Shown: positions 9,642 through 20,571, numbered from the stretch's first letter. The stretch is DNA of 64,000 nt from an uncultured Paracoccaceae bacterium (GCA_947493255.1 CANLQK010000007.1:1-64000), one strand, 5' to 3'. Made by a program: numbers and translations. The notes: generated from the sequence alone by a model not told the origin.

Positions 9642-10399
9642 ATTTTCAAGCTGTAAAGTCCATCTACATCTTCGAAATGGCTCGGTTTTTTCGAACATTG
9701 ATGCAGAGTTTCATAAGCCCAGTAATCTCAACGTCGCTATACTTTGTCGTTTTCGGCACTGCCATCGGTAGCCGCATTCAAGAAGTCGAGGGCGTTGGTT
9801 ACGGGGCCTTTATCGTTCCGGGGTTGATCATGCTGTCTGTCATGACACAGGCCACGAGCAATGCATCGTTCGGAATCTATTTCCCGAAATTTATCGGTAC
9901 AATTTACGAATTGCTGTCCGCGCCGGTCAGCTTCTTGGAAATCACTATCGGCTATGTCGGCGCAGCCGCAACGAAAGCGATGTTCATCGGACTGGTGATC
10001 TTAGGGACGTCATTCTTGTTCGTCGACATTACGATCCAGCACCCGATTGCAATGTTTGCGTTCCTGACGTTGACTTGCTTATCGTTCTCACTGCTTGGGT
10101 TTATCATCGGTATTTGGGCAGGGAACTTTGAGCAGTTGCAGCTGATCCCTCTGCTGATCATTACACCGTTGGTGTTCTTGGGCGGGTCATTCTATTCGGT
10201 GTCCATGTTGCCACCAGTCTGGCAAACGATCACCATGTTTAACCCAGTTGTCTACTTGATCTCGGGGTTTCGCTGGTCGTTCTTCGGCACCGCGGATGTG
10301 CCAATCGGACTGAGCTTGTTTGCTATTGCGCTATTTACTGCACTTTGTGTCGGCGTCATCGCATGGATATTCAAAACAGGGTGGCGGATTCGACAGTAG
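9638..10399 (+). CDS. ABC-2 type transporter permease
   Basis: Overlaps the ATPase by 4 nt; multi-[42 protein letters not shown]-2 signature. Confidence 0.9.
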   Translation: MNFQAVKSIYIFEMARFFRTLMQSFISPVISTSLYFVVFGTAIGSRIQEVEGVGYGAFIVPGLIMLSVMTQATSNASFGIYFPKFIGTIYELLSAPVSFLEITIGYVGAAATKAMFIGLVILGTSFLFVDITIQHPIAMFAFLTLTCLSFSLLGFIIGIWAGNFEQLQLIPLLIITPLVFLGGSFYSVSMLPPVWQTITMFNPVVYLISGFRWSFFGTADVPIGLSLFAIALFTALCVGVIAWIFKTGWRIRQ

Positions 10400-10443
10400 G
10401 GTCGGCCTTGTTTTCAGCCGTTAACCGACTTAGATGCTAGCCC

Positions 10444-11235
10444 ATGAAACGCTGGATCCCATTCGTAAAGACGCCGCCCCATGTTGCCATCATTCGCTTG
10501 CAAGGTGCGATTGCTACCTCTGGGCGTGCGCTTTCGGATCGTGGACTGGCTGATGCCATTGAAAAGGCGTTCAAATCCAAACCAGCTGCCGTCGCGTTAG
10601 AGATTTCCAGCCCAGGAGGTTCGCCTGTGCAATCATCCTTGATTGGCGCACGCATTCGCCGGTTGGCTGATGAAGAAGATATCCCCGTTTATGCGTTCGT
10701 CGAAGACGTAGCCGCGTCTGGTGGATACTGGCTCGCGGTTGCTGCTGATGAAATCTATGTCGATCGTGGGTCCGTCGTCGGGTCTATTGGTGTGATTTCG
10801 TCTGGCTTTGGCTTACAGGGTACATTGGAGAAGATTGGCGCCGAACGCCGCGTCTATACGGCAGGTAAATCAAAGAGCATGCTAGATCCGTTTCAGGCTG
10901 AAAAACCGGCCGACGTTAAACGCTTGAAGGTGCTCTTGGATGACATGCATGTCTATTTCAAAGACCACGTCACAGCCCGTCGTGCCAACAAACTTGATAT
11001 TGAAAAAGACCTGTTCACCGGCGAAATCTGGATTGGCGAAAAAGCGATCGAGGTTGGATTGGCTGACCACGTGGGTCATCTTGTTCCGGTGATGAAAGAC
11101 AAGCTGGGCGAAAAGGTTGGGTTCCGCCGGTTTGGCCAGAAACGGTCATTCGTTTCGCGGTTTGGCGCGCAGATCGTAGATGACGCCGTAGCGGGCATAG
11201 AAGAACGCGCCGCCTATGCTCGGTTTGGCCTTTAG
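10444..11235 (+). CDS. S49-family peptidase (short SppA-like)
   Basis: EISSPGGSPVQSSLI, DVAASGGYWLAVAADEIYVDRGSVVGSIGVI, AGKSKSMLDPF. Confidence 0.88.
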   Translation: MKRWIPFVKTPPHVAIIRLQGAIATSGRALSDRGLADAIEKAFKSKPAAVALEISSPGGSPVQSSLIGARIRRLADEEDIPVYAFVEDVAASGGYWLAVAADEIYVDRGSVVGSIGVISSGFGLQGTLEKIGAERRVYTAGKSKSMLDPFQAEKPADVKRLKVLLDDMHVYFKDHVTARRANKLDIEKDLFTGEIWIGEKAIEVGLADHVGHLVPVMKDKLGEKVGFRRFGQKRSFVSRFGAQIVDDAVAGIEERAAYARFGL

Positions 11236-11397
11236 ATGATTTTCAAGATTGTTTCCCTCTTTCTTATCGGTATGGGTGTGCTTGCTATGTTCGGCAAGCT
11301 GACGTTGCCGGGGGCGAAACAACTGACCAAAGCCAAGTGTTCCCGTTGTGGAAAATTTACGTTTGGCAAAACATGTGACTGCAAGGAACGACATTAA
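11236..11397 (+). CDS. 53-aa membrane-anchored zinc-ribbon-like small protein
   Basis: ATG immediately after the S49 stop; MIFKIVSLFLIGMGVLAMFGKLTLPGAKQLTKAKCSRCGKFTFGKTCDCKERH; its TAA overlaps the next ATG (TAATG); below the ORF-track length cut-off. Confidence 0.72.
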   Translation: MIFKIVSLFLIGMGVLAMFGKLTLPGAKQLTKAKCSRCGKFTFGKTCDCKERH

Positions 11398-12383
11398 TGG
11401 CGGACTGGCTATCCCTTCCCCCGGGGCCTGTAACTGATTGGGTTTTTACGATTATTGGTTTGGTGTTGTTGCTTTTGGCTGGGGATAGTCTTGTCAAAGG
11501 CGCGGTGAATTTATCGCTGCGGCTTGGCGTTCCGGCCCTGATTGTATCGTTGACGATTGTTGCGTTCGGGACTTCAGCACCCGAGCTGTTGATTTCCATT
11601 CAAGCGATTTGGGACGGTGTCCCTGATTTGGCATTGGGTAACGTAGTTGGTTCAAACACGGCAAACGTTTTGCTGGTCTTGGGCGTGCCTGCGTTAATGG
11701 CTGTCATGCGGACAGGTGAATGCAACACACGTGTTTCTTACCTTCAAATGTTAGGTGCAACGGTTCTATTTATCGCTCTGGCCTGCCGAGGAAAATTTGA
11801 TTGGATCGCGGGTATCATTTTGTTGTTGGCTTTGGTTGCAATGCTTACGCATGCCGCACTAGAAGCCCGTCGCCATCGAAAGAGGGGCGAGGCACCGGCA
11901 GAGGATGACCTAGAAGACCTTGAAGGCGCTGACCCAGATCTTCCGTGGTCAAAAATCGGCTTGTTTTTGCTTTTGGGTATGATCGGCCTGCCATTAGGCG
12001 CGAACCTTTTGGTCGAAGGTGCATCAAGCATTGCGACTGATTTCGGTGTCAGCCAAGCGGTGATTGGGCTGACCCTTGTGGCGATCGGTACGTCACTACC
12101 CGAATTAGCAACCACCGTTATGGCCGCGTTGCGCCAACAGGCAGACGTGGCATTGGGCAATGTTATCGGGTCGAACATGTTCAATTTGCTGGGTATTATC
12201 GGTGTTGCATCACTGGTTGGGCCAATCCCGGTTAGTCCAAATTTCTTTGCGTTTGATTTCTGGGTTATGCTCGGCGCGACCCTTTTGCTGATACCATTTG
12301 TCTTCTTTGGTCAAAACCTGACAAGGATTTGGGGCGTTATTTTGTCGGCGGCGTATGTGACCTATCTTGTGGTGGTGCTGTAA
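11397..12383 (+). CDS. Calcium/sodium antiporter (CaCA family, YrbG-like)
   Basis: Two alpha repeats: GTSAPELLISIQA...GNVVGSNTANVLLVLG and GTSLPELATTVMA...GNVIGSNMFNLLGIIG. Confidence 0.9.
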   Translation: MADWLSLPPGPVTDWVFTIIGLVLLLLAGDSLVKGAVNLSLRLGVPALIVSLTIVAFGTSAPELLISIQAIWDGVPDLALGNVVGSNTANVLLVLGVPALMAVMRTGECNTRVSYLQMLGATVLFIALACRGKFDWIAGIILLLALVAMLTHAALEARRHRKRGEAPAEDDLEDLEGADPDLPWSKIGLFLLLGMIGLPLGANLLVEGASSIATDFGVSQAVIGLTLVAIGTSLPELATTVMAALRQQADVALGNVIGSNMFNLLGIIGVASLVGPIPVSPNFFAFDFWVMLGATLLLIPFVFFGQNLTRIWGVILSAAYVTYLVVVL

Positions 12384-13162
12384 TGCCGGCGGCCTTGGTC
12401 ACGGGTGGAGCAGCGCGACTTGGTCGCGCGATGGCGTTATATCTCGCAGACCGAGGCTATGATGTCGCGATCCACTTCCATTCTAATGCTGCAGCCGCGA
12501 ATGAAGTCGTGGATTTTATCAAAGGCAAGGGCCAGAATGCGGTGGCCCTTCAAGCTGACCTCTTAAACGAGGAAGAAATTGAACGCCTGCTTCCGGCAGC
12601 TGTGTTGGGGTTGGGCGCCCCTATCTCAGTTCTAATCAATAATGCATCTGTGTTCGAGTATGACACGGTGCGTACCGCGACGAAAGAAAGTTGGGACCGG
12701 CATATTGGTTCAAACCTTCGGGCGCCGTTTGTTTTGACCCAAGCCCTGGCTGCACAGGTGCCTGACGCTGTAGCCGATGAAAGCGGGGAACCGGCCGCGT
12801 CTGGTCTCGTTATTAATATGGTGGACCAACGTGTTCGAAAGTTAACCCCCGAGTTCATGACCTACACCATCGCCAAGATGGGCTTGTGGGCATTTACACA
12901 AACCGCGGCCCAAGGGTTGGCGCCACATGTCCGTGTCAATGCAATCGGTCCCGGGCCGACGTTGCAGGGCGCGCGGCAGTCTGAAGATCATTTTACCAAC
13001 CAGCGGCAGAACACTGTTTTGAACCGTGGGTCGAACCCGGCTGACATCACTGCAGCGTTGGGGTATTTTTTAGATGCACCAGCCGTGACGGGGCAATTGT
13101 TGTGTGTAGATGGCGGGCAACACCTTGGTTGGCGCACGCCTGATGTTCTCGGCGTGGAGTGA
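12383..13162 (+). CDS. SDR oxidoreductase, pteridine-reductase/FolM-like
   Basis: LVTGGAARLGRAMA, LINNASVFEYD, YTIAKMGLWAFTQTAA; TAATG overlap with the antiporter stop. Confidence 0.8.
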   Translation: MPAALVTGGAARLGRAMALYLADRGYDVAIHFHSNAAAANEVVDFIKGKGQNAVALQADLLNEEEIERLLPAAVLGLGAPISVLINNASVFEYDTVRTATKESWDRHIGSNLRAPFVLTQALAAQVPDAVADESGEPAASGLVINMVDQRVRKLTPEFMTYTIAKMGLWAFTQTAAQGLAPHVRVNAIGPGPTLQGARQSEDHFTNQRQNTVLNRGSNPADITAALGYFLDAPAVTGQLLCVDGGQHLGWRTPDVLGVE

Positions 13163-13459
13163 TTTTGGAGTTTTGTCAGTAAAGAGTTGTGCACTGACCT
13201 AAGCTCACCTTCACAAATCATTTACTTTCCTTAATGTTTTCAGATATTTGCCGCGCGTAAATAATTTTCTGCATACGTTTCAATGGCTTGCGGTTGTGCC
13301 TAAAAAATAGGCAATTAGGTGAACCCCCCTGTAAACAACGGAAAAAGCGACGCGTCCCAGATTAACCCACGGGGTTATCCACAGATTCAGTGGGTATGTT
13401 TAAGCTTGCTACACGCGCTATCTCATTGCAGCGAAGCCAGAGAATCATAAGTTAGACCC

Positions 13460-15325
13460 ATGAGCATTGAAGCAACTCCGACCAAGACCGGCCATGAGGT
13501 CATTCACGACTATCTACGCACATTGGATTCGTCACCTGGCGTCTACCGGATGCTCGATAGTGAAAGCCGTGTGCTCTATGTGGGGAAAGCGCGAAATCTG
13601 AAGAACCGTGTCAGCAATTATGCACGACAGTCCGGCCATTCAGGGCGGATTGCAACGATGATCTCGCATACGGCCTCGATGATGTTCTTGACGACGAAGA
13701 CGGAAACCGAAGCGTTGTTGCTAGAGCAGAACCTGATCAAACAGCTGAAGCCAAAGTACAATGTGCTGCTCCGCGATGATAAGTCGTTCCCCAATATCTT
13801 GATCTCGAAAGACCACGACTTTCCGCGGATCGACAAGCATCGCGGTGCGAAGAAAAAGAAGGGAACCTATTTTGGCCCCTTCGCCAGCGCAGGTGCCGTG
13901 AACCAAACCTTGAACACGTTACAACGTGCGTTTCTTCTCCGGACATGTTCTGACAGCGACTATGAAAGCCGAACTCGGCCTTGTTTACAGCATCAGATCA
14001 AGAGGTGCAGCGCGCCCTGTGTGGGAAAAGTTCCGCAGAGTGAATACAAGCAGCTGGTGAAAGACGCCGAACGGTTTTTGTCCGGTAAGTCGACTGAAAT
14101 GCAGGCCCAGCTCGCAGAACAGATGCAGGCCGCGAGCGCCGATATGGAATTTGAACGGGCTGCAGCGCTGCGTGACCGGATCAAGGCGCTTACGCAGGTG
14201 CAAACGTCACAAGGGATCAACCCGCGTGGTGTCACAGAAGCCGATGTGATCGCGTTACATCCCGAGGGCGGTCAGGCTTGTGTGCAGGTTTTCTTTATCC
14301 GGGCAAATCAGAACTGGGGAAACCGCGACTATTACCCTCGTGTCAGCGGGGATGAGGACCCGTCTGAGGTGATGCAAGCATTCATCGGGCAGTTCTATTC
14401 TGACCGTGAACCGCCACGTATGCTGCTTGTGTCCCATGGCGTGGATGATGAAGATTTGGTGCTAGAAGCATTGTCAGACAAGGCTGGCCGAAAAGTTGAA
14501 TTGATTGTGCCCCAGCGTGGCGAAAAAGCTGAACTGGTCAGCAATGCCGCCCGCAACGCTCGCGAAAGTTTAGGGCGCAAGATGGCTGAAACCGCAACAC
14601 AAGCTCGATTGTTGCGTGGTCTGAAGGACGCGTTTAATCTGCCGGCCGTTCCCCAGCGGGTCGAAGTCTATGATAACTCGCACATCCAAGGCGCATTCGC
14701 AGTTGGCGCGATGATCGTTGCTGGGCCCGAAGGGTTCGACAAAAACCAATACCGCAAGTTCAACATCAAGGGTGAAGAGCTGACGCCCGGTGACGACTTT
14801 GGCATGATGAAAGAAGTCCTGACACGGCGTTTCAAGCGGTTGCTAAAGGAAGACCCTGACCGCGAATTGGGGACCTGGCCGGGGCTGTTGTTGATCGACG
14901 GCGGTGCTGGGCAAGTGTCAGCAGTGCGAGAAATCATGAATGACCTTGGGGTGTCGGATGTGCCCATGGTTGGCGTTGCCAAAGGTGTAGACCGCGATCA
15001 CGGTAAAGAAGAGTTTTACCGAACGGGTCAGCCGGTGATGGCACTGCAACGCAACGACCCTGTGCTTTACTTTATTCAGCGCCTTAGGGACGAGGCCCAC
15101 CGTTTTGCCATTGGTACGCACCGAGCGAAACGGTCCAAGGCAATCGGTGCAACTCCGCTGGACGATGTCCCTGGTGTCGGGGCGACCCGAAAACGGGCGT
15201 TGTTACAACACTTTGGATCTGCAAAGGCCGTTGGTCGCGCCGCGTTAGCAGACCTTAAGGCCGTGGACGGGATATCGGACAATATGGCAGAAACGATTTA
15301 TGGTTACTTCAATGAGAAAGGGTGA
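13460..15325 (+). CDS. uvrC: Excinuclease ABC subunit C
   Basis: GIY-YIG start [56 protein letters not shown]-terminal Hh[20 protein letters not shown]. Confidence 0.97.
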   Translation: MSIEATPTKTGHEVIHDYLRTLDSSPGVYRMLDSESRVLYVGKARNLKNRVSNYARQSGHSGRIATMISHTASMMFLTTKTETEALLLEQNLIKQLKPKYNVLLRDDKSFPNILISKDHDFPRIDKHRGAKKKKGTYFGPFASAGAVNQTLNTLQRAFLLRTCSDSDYESRTRPCLQHQIKRCSAPCVGKVPQSEYKQLVKDAERFLSGKSTEMQAQLAEQMQAASADMEFERAAALRDRIKALTQVQTSQGINPRGVTEADVIALHPEGGQACVQVFFIRANQNWGNRDYYPRVSGDEDPSEVMQAFIGQFYSDREPPRMLLVSHGVDDEDLVLEALSDKAGRKVELIVPQRGEKAELVSNAARNARESLGRKMAETATQARLLRGLKDAFNLPAVPQRVEVYDNSHIQGAFAVGAMIVAGPEGFDKNQYRKFNIKGEELTPGDDFGMMKEVLTRRFKRLLKEDPDRELGTWPGLLLIDGGAGQVSAVREIMNDLGVSDVPMVGVAKGVDRDHGKEEFYRTGQPVMALQRNDPVLYFIQRLRDEAHRFAIGTHRAKRSKAIGATPLDDVPGVGATRKRALLQHFGSAKAVGRAALADLKAVDGISDNMAETIYGYFNEKG

Positions 15326-15482
15326 GCTTGTCCGTGGGAAATGTTCTCATTTGTTAACAGTTCGCGAATGAGTTTCTTGGGGGGCGACACGCCTCGTTGA
15401 TAGACTTTCGGTGTGGCAGAGTTTTTTTGAGCTAAAGACGTGCGGGTGTGGTGTGTCACCTTTTAAGGGCGTAAAAGACGAT

Positions 15483-16145
15483 ATGACTTGGAACATCCCT
15501 AATATTCTGACGCTTTTGCGTCTTCTGGCTGCACCTGGCGTTGCGGTTATGTTTTTGTATTTCGCACGGCCTTGGGCGGATTGGTTTGCGTTGATCCTAT
15601 TTGTCGTGGCGGCGTCTACGGATTGGCTTGACGGGTATTTGGCCCGTGCATGGAACCAACAAACTAAATTCGGCGCGATGTTGGACCCAATCGCCGACAA
15701 AGCTATGGTAATTATTGCGTTGTTGGTGATCACCGGATTTTCCGGAATGAACCCATGGATTTTGCTGCCTGCGACACTCATCATGTTCCGCGAAACATTT
15801 GTTTCTGGTTTGCGTGAATTCTTGGGCGACACTGCCGGCACCTTGAAGGTGACGAAACTGGCTAAGTGGAAAACAGCCGCACAGATGACTGCTATTGCAG
15901 TTTTGTTTTCAACAGGTGCATTCGAGACTTATTTCAACATGGCGATTGAAGGCATGGACCAAGCTACGTTTGATGGAATTCGGGCTGGAACCATTGAAGA
16001 CGAAGGTGGCGTCATGTGGAAACTGAATGGGATGCAAACGTCATGGTGGATTGGCATCGTTCTCTTGTGGGTCGCAATGGTTCTGACAGTTGTGACCGGC
16101 GCTGATTACCTGCGTAAGGCGACGCCATACCTCAAAGACGAATGA
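15483..16145 (+). CDS. pgsA: CDP-diacylglycerol--glycerol-3-phosphate 3-phosphatidyltransferase
   Basis: MTWNIPNILTLLRLLAAP, CDP-alcohol phosphotransferase motif TDWLDGYLARAWNQQTKFGAMLDPIADK. Confidence 0.93.
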   Translation: MTWNIPNILTLLRLLAAPGVAVMFLYFARPWADWFALILFVVAASTDWLDGYLARAWNQQTKFGAMLDPIADKAMVIIALLVITGFSGMNPWILLPATLIMFRETFVSGLREFLGDTAGTLKVTKLAKWKTAAQMTAIAVLFSTGAFETYFNMAIEGMDQATFDGIRAGTIEDEGGVMWKLNGMQTSWWIGIVLLWVAMVLTVVTGADYLRKATPYLKDE

Positions 16146-16167
16146 TAATTTTACAAAGGTGCACGTG

Positions 16168-16413
16168 ATGCAGATTCTATATTTCGCATGGGTGCGCGAA
16201 CGCATCGGACTTCCACGAGAGAACGTGGAAACGTCTGCGAAAACTGTGAATGAGCTTGTTGCAGAACTGTCTGCACGTGAGGAACGTTATGCGGTGGCAT
16301 TCGCGGATACGTCCGCGTTACGTGTGGCGCTTGATCAAGAGCTGTCCGAGTTTGATGCGCCGCTTGAAGGCGTTCGAGAAGTTGCATTCTTTCCACCGAT
16401 GACAGGGGGGTAG
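16168..16413 (+). CDS. moaD: Molybdopterin synthase sulfur carrier subunit (MoaD)
   Basis: MQILYFAWVRERIGL..., C-terminal VAFFPPMTGG with terminal Gly-Gly. Confidence 0.92.
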   Translation: MQILYFAWVRERIGLPRENVETSAKTVNELVAELSAREERYAVAFADTSALRVALDQELSEFDAPLEGVREVAFFPPMTGG

Positions 16414-16418
16414 GATCA

Positions 16419-16856
16419 ATGATCCGTGTCCAAGCGGCCGCGTTTGACGCTGGTGCTGAACTAAACATGTTTACGGAACAGACAGCCGGTGCGGGCGCAG
16501 TCGTGAGTTTCACTGGCATCGTTCGTGATGTTGATGGCGGCTTGTCAGGGATGGAGATTGAGCACTACCCAGGTATGACGGAAAAGGCGCTCGGCACTAT
16601 CCGCGACGAAGCGATGCAGCGATGGTCCTTGGCTGGTGCATTGGTCATTCATCGGCACGGTCCTTTAGCAACGCATGACACAATTATGATGGTGGCCACC
16701 GCGTCTAAGCACCGAAAGGATGCCTTTGAAGCTGCGGAATTCTTGATGGATTATTTGAAGTCGCGAGCGCCGTTCTGGAAAAAAGAGATGACATCGGATG
16801 GCCAGGATTGGGTCGCGTCTAAGGCCGAAGATGAAGATGCGTTGACACGTTGGTAA
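16419..16856 (+). CDS. moaE: Molybdopterin synthase catalytic subunit (MoaE)
   Basis: GAVVSFTGIVRD, LEIEHYPGMTEKAL-like, IHRHGPLATHD, FLMDYLKSRAPFWKKE. Confidence 0.93.
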   Translation: MIRVQAAAFDAGAELNMFTEQTAGAGAVVSFTGIVRDVDGGLSGMEIEHYPGMTEKALGTIRDEAMQRWSLAGALVIHRHGPLATHDTIMMVATASKHRKDAFEAAEFLMDYLKSRAPFWKKEMTSDGQDWVASKAEDEDALTRW

Positions 16857-16858
16857 AT

Positions 16859-17419
16859 TTACGCGAGAGCCCTGCATTTTTCATGTTGTGGGCAATTGAT
16901 GAGGTGGTCATTTACCAATCCGCAGGCCTCCATCCACGCATAGACAATGGTGGGACCACAAAATTTGAATCCCATCTTTTTGAGGTCCTTTGAGAATTGC
17001 GCTGAAACTTCCGTCGACGGAGGGACATCGTCGAGGGTTTCAAACCGATTTTGTTGTGGTGTACCCCCAACATATGACCAGCATAATGCGGAAAAATCTT
17101 CGATCTCTAAATAAGCTTGGGCGTTTGTGATAGTGGCTTCTATCTTGCCACGGTGGCGGATGATGCCTTCGTTTTGAAGTAACTTCTCGACTTCAGATTC
17201 GCCCCATGTCGCGATGATTTCAGGGTTAAACCCTTCAAACGCCGCTCGAAAATTATCACGTTTCTTCAAGATTGTGATCCAGCTAAGGCCGGCCTGAAAT
17301 CCATCAAGGACCAGTTTTTCCCACAAGGCTCGACTGTCCCATTCGGGTACACCCCATTCGGTGTCGTGATAGTCTGTGTAGATCTTTTCTGATCCGGCCC
17401 AACCGCAGCGTTCCGACAT
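16859..17419 (-). CDS. tag: DNA-3-methyladenine glycosylase I
   Basis: MSERCGWAGSEKIYTDYHDTEWG, LVLDGFQAGLSWITILKKRDNFR, C-terminal INCPQHEKC. Confidence 0.93.
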   Translation of the reverse strand: MSERCGWAGSEKIYTDYHDTEWGVPEWDSRALWEKLVLDGFQAGLSWITILKKRDNFRAAFEGFNPEIIATWGESEVEKLLQNEGIIRHRGKIEATITNAQAYLEIEDFSALCWSYVGGTPQQNRFETLDDVPPSTEVSAQFSKDLKKMGFKFCGPTIVYAWMEACGLVNDHLINCPQHEKCRALA

Positions 17420-17528
17420 GTGGTCCTCCACTTAATGTTAACAATTGATTTCAAATTGAAGACCTTTACCAGCCCTTAAACGCTTTTGGCCTAACTTAAC
17501 GTGCGATGTCGGAAAGGGCGGTAAAGCG

Positions 17529-18326
17529 GTGGTGAAGTCATTGGAAGCATGGGATGATCAGGTCCCCCGAGATCCGTTGGAATATGCGGTCAGCGTACGA
17601 GATCGCGATGTGTTATCTATGGTACGCGATGCTTTGGCCACCAACAATTGCCGCCTGGCTTTACAGCCAGTTTGTGCAGCGCACAGCAATTTTCCAGTCG
17701 CGTTCCATGAGTGTCTGATCAGGGTGATGGATGTGACTGGTCGCATCATTCCAGCTGCGCAATTCATGGGGCAAATTGAAGACACCACATTGGGGCGCGA
17801 TATTGATGTGGCCAGCCTGAAACTAGCGTTTCAACTTCTTAAGCAGTCACCTGATTTAAGGCTTTCGGTGAATGTTTCGGCTCGGTCTTTAGGGGATGCT
17901 GCATGGCGCCGTGTTCTAGACGCTGAATTGGCGAACGCAGCACTTCATGCAGAACGGATGATTTTAGAAATCTCTGAAGACAGTGCGATGCAATTACCCG
18001 AGGTTGTGATCCGCTTTATGGAAGAAATGCAGCCACATGGCATCGCGTTTGCGCTTGATGATTTCGGGGCAGGCATGACCGCATTCAGGTATCTTAAGGA
18101 CTTCTTATTTGACCTAGTAAAGGTCGATGGCCACTTCGTACGCAACATTCACAATGATCCTGACAATCAAGTGTTGGCGGAATCCCTTATCACTGTCGCA
18201 CATCAATTCGAGATGTTTGCAGTTGCGGAAGGTGTGGAAAGCCAAAGCGAAGCAGATTTCCTACTGTCGATTGGGGTGGACTGCGTCCAAGGTTATCATT
18301 TTGGTGTACCAAAATTCTCACTTTGA
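17529..18326 (+). CDS. Stand-alone EAL-domain protein (c-di-GMP phosphodiesterase-like)
   Basis: HECLIRV in place of EAL-(L/I)-R, LSVNVSARSL, LEISED, ALDDFGAGMTAFRYL, VKVDGHFV, AEGVES, GVDCVQGYHFG. Confidence 0.88.
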   Translation: MVKSLEAWDDQVPRDPLEYAVSVRDRDVLSMVRDALATNNCRLALQPVCAAHSNFPVAFHECLIRVMDVTGRIIPAAQFMGQIEDTTLGRDIDVASLKLAFQLLKQSPDLRLSVNVSARSLGDAAWRRVLDAELANAALHAERMILEISEDSAMQLPEVVIRFMEEMQPHGIAFALDDFGAGMTAFRYLKDFLFDLVKVDGHFVRNIHNDPDNQVLAESLITVAHQFEMFAVAEGVESQSEADFLLSIGVDCVQGYHFGVPKFSL

Positions 18327-18521
18327 TGAACCCAAGTAGAACGGCGTCTGAATGCGCGTGACAGTTTGCGGCAGTGCAGCATTGCGGTTTTCGCACCGAC
18401 AGCATATGCATGACGCAACGGCGGGCGGAGGCTCGTTTCAACCAGTAGCGATCGCACCGATTGATACTTGGGGCCTCTGATATTCCGCCGCGCCGGTTGG
18501 AATAGCAGGAGGACTTACTTA

Positions 18522-19697
18522 ATGACCAACGTCGTAATCGCATCAGCTGCCCGGACTGCCGTCGGCAGTTTTGGTGGATCATTCGCCAATACACCCGCAC
18601 ATGACTTGGGGGCCGCAGTTTTGGAGGAGGTTGTTGCCCGCGCTGGCATCGACAAATCTGAAGTTTCAGAAACGATACTCGGCCAGGTTTTGACAGCTGG
18701 ACAGGGCCAAAACCCTGCTCGTCAGGCACATGTTAACGCCGGTTTGGCAAAAGAAGCCGCGGCATGGTCAATTAACCAGGTCTGCGGGTCTGGGCTTCGC
18801 GCTGTTGCGCTTGGTGCACAGCACATCATGCTCGGAGACGCGTCTATTGTCGCAGCTGGCGGTCAAGAAAACATGACGTTGTCCCCGCACGCACAAGGCA
18901 TCCGCGCAGGGCAAAAGATGGGTGATATGAAGCTTATCGATACGATGATCAAAGACGGTCTTTGGGATGCGTTTAACCAGTACCATATGGGGCAAACAGC
19001 GGAAAACGTGGCCGAGCAGTGGCAAATCTCCCGAGATATGCAGGACGAATTTGCGGTTGCTTCGCAGAACAAGGCGGAAGCCGCGCAGAAGGCCGGCAAG
19101 TTTGCAGATGAAATCGCTGCCTATACCGTAAAGACCCGTAAAGGAGGCATCATCGTGGATAGCGATGAATACATCCGGCATGGCGCAAACATCGAGGCGA
19201 TGGCAAAGATGCGCCCCGCCTTTGCAAAAGACGGGTCAGTTACAGCGGCCAATGCCTCTGGTCTGAATGACGGCGCTGCTGCCACCCTTTTGATGTCCGC
19301 GGATGATGCCGAAAAACGTGGGATCGAACCTCTTGCCAGGATTGTGTCCTATGCGACAGCAGGTTTGGACCCATCCATCATGGGGGTCGGTCCGATTTAT
19401 GCATCGCGTAAGGCACTGGACAAAGCTGGTTGGTCCGTTGCGGATCTTGACTTGGTTGAAGCGAACGAAGCTTTTGCTGCACAGGCATGTGCAGTCAACA
19501 AGGACATGGGTTGGGACCCGTCCATCGTTAACGTAAATGGCGGCGCAATTGCGATTGGTCACCCGATTGGTGCGTCTGGGTGCCGTGTCCTGAATACGCT
19601 TTTGTTTGAAATGAAGCGCCGTGACGCTAAAAAGGGCCTAGCAACATTATGTATCGGCGGCGGTATGGGCGTTGCGATGTGTGTTGAGCGGCCTTAA
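18522..19697 (+). CDS. phaA: Acetyl-CoA C-acetyltransferase (beta-ketothiolase)
   Basis: [50 protein letters not shown]. Confidence 0.93.
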   Translation: MTNVVIASAARTAVGSFGGSFANTPAHDLGAAVLEEVVARAGIDKSEVSETILGQVLTAGQGQNPARQAHVNAGLAKEAAAWSINQVCGSGLRAVALGAQHIMLGDASIVAAGGQENMTLSPHAQGIRAGQKMGDMKLIDTMIKDGLWDAFNQYHMGQTAENVAEQWQISRDMQDEFAVASQNKAEAAQKAGKFADEIAAYTVKTRKGGIIVDSDEYIRHGANIEAMAKMRPAFAKDGSVTAANASGLNDGAAATLLMSADDAEKRGIEPLARIVSYATAGLDPSIMGVGPIYASRKALDKAGWSVADLDLVEANEAFAAQACAVNKDMGWDPSIVNVNGGAIAIGHPIGASGCRVLNTLLFEMKRRDAKKGLATLCIGGGMGVAMCVERP

Positions 19698-19784
19698 TTC
19701 GTAATTTCTCTGCGCAATATTGTTGCGCAGGGAGTTCTTTGCGGGTAATTAGATTTCAGGGAAAATATGATACAGGAGAGAACT

Positions 19785-20507
19785 ATGGGACGAGTTGCAC
19801 TGGTCACCGGGGGGAGCCGCGGAATAGGCGAAGCGATTTCCAAGAAACTCAAGGCCGACGGTTACACAGTTGCAGCGACGTATGCTGGCAACGACGAAGC
19901 AGCAGCCAAGTTTACCGAAGCTACAGGCATCAAAACATACAAATGGGATGTGGCAGACTACGAAAGTTCGGCCGCAGGCATCGCACAAATCGAAGCTGAT
20001 CTTGGCCCGATTGAAGTCGTTGTTGCAAATGCAGGTATCACCCGCGATGCACCGTTCCATAAAATGAAGCCAGAACAGTGGAAAGAGGTCATCGACACCA
20101 ATTTGACCGGTGTTTTCAACACCGTTCACCCTGTTTGGCCTGGCATGCGCGAACGTAAATTTGGGCGGGTGATCGTCATCTCTTCGATCAACGGCCAGAA
20201 AGGGCAGTTCGCTCAGGTGAATTATGCTGCAACTAAAGCGGGCGATCTGGGGATTGTGAAATCGCTGGCGCAAGAAGGTGCCCGTGCCGGGATCACAGCG
20301 AACGCTGTGTGCCCTGGTTATATCGGGACTGAGATGGTGATGGCGGTTCCAGAAAAGGTCCGTGAAAGTATTATCGGTCAAATTCCGGCTGGCCGATTGG
20401 GCGAACCAGATGAGATTGCACGATGCGTCGCGTTTTTGGCATCGGACGAGAGCGGGTTTATCAACGGCTCTACGATTTCTGCCAATGGTGCCCAGTTCTT
20501 CGTGTAA
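19785..20507 (+). CDS. phaB: Acetoacetyl-CoA reductase
   Basis: MGRVALVTGGSRGIGEAISKKLK, NAGITRDAPFHKM, ISSINGQKGQFAQVNYAATKAG. Confidence 0.92.
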   Translation: MGRVALVTGGSRGIGEAISKKLKADGYTVAATYAGNDEAAAKFTEATGIKTYKWDVADYESSAAGIAQIEADLGPIEVVVANAGITRDAPFHKMKPEQWKEVIDTNLTGVFNTVHPVWPGMRERKFGRVIVISSINGQKGQFAQVNYAATKAGDLGIVKSLAQEGARAGITANAVCPGYIGTEMVMAVPEKVRESIIGQIPAGRLGEPDEIARCVAFLASDESGFINGSTISANGAQFFV

Positions 20508-20525
20508 AGCTGGTACTCAAACGAC

Positions 20526-20554
20526 AAAAGGGCGGGGTTATCCCCGCCCTTTTT
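20526..20554. terminator. Bidirectional intrinsic terminator
   Basis: AAAAGGGCGGGG-TTAT-CCCCGCCCTTTTT; serves phaB (+) and the small ORF on (-). Confidence 0.88.
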
Positions 20555-20571
20555 GTTTACGGCAAAGGCGT

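Noticed and set aside
13375-13383. Replication origin suggested by a DnaA box
   Set aside because: Only one perfect box seen and no dnaA/parAB/hemE/gidA context; kept only as a low-interest observation.
18190-18729. 179-aa minus-strand ORF spanning the EAL-phaA junction
   Set aside because: Overlaps two well-supported plus-strand genes and has no coherent domain.
19749-20381. 210-aa minus-strand ORF
   Set aside because: Antisense shadow of phaB.
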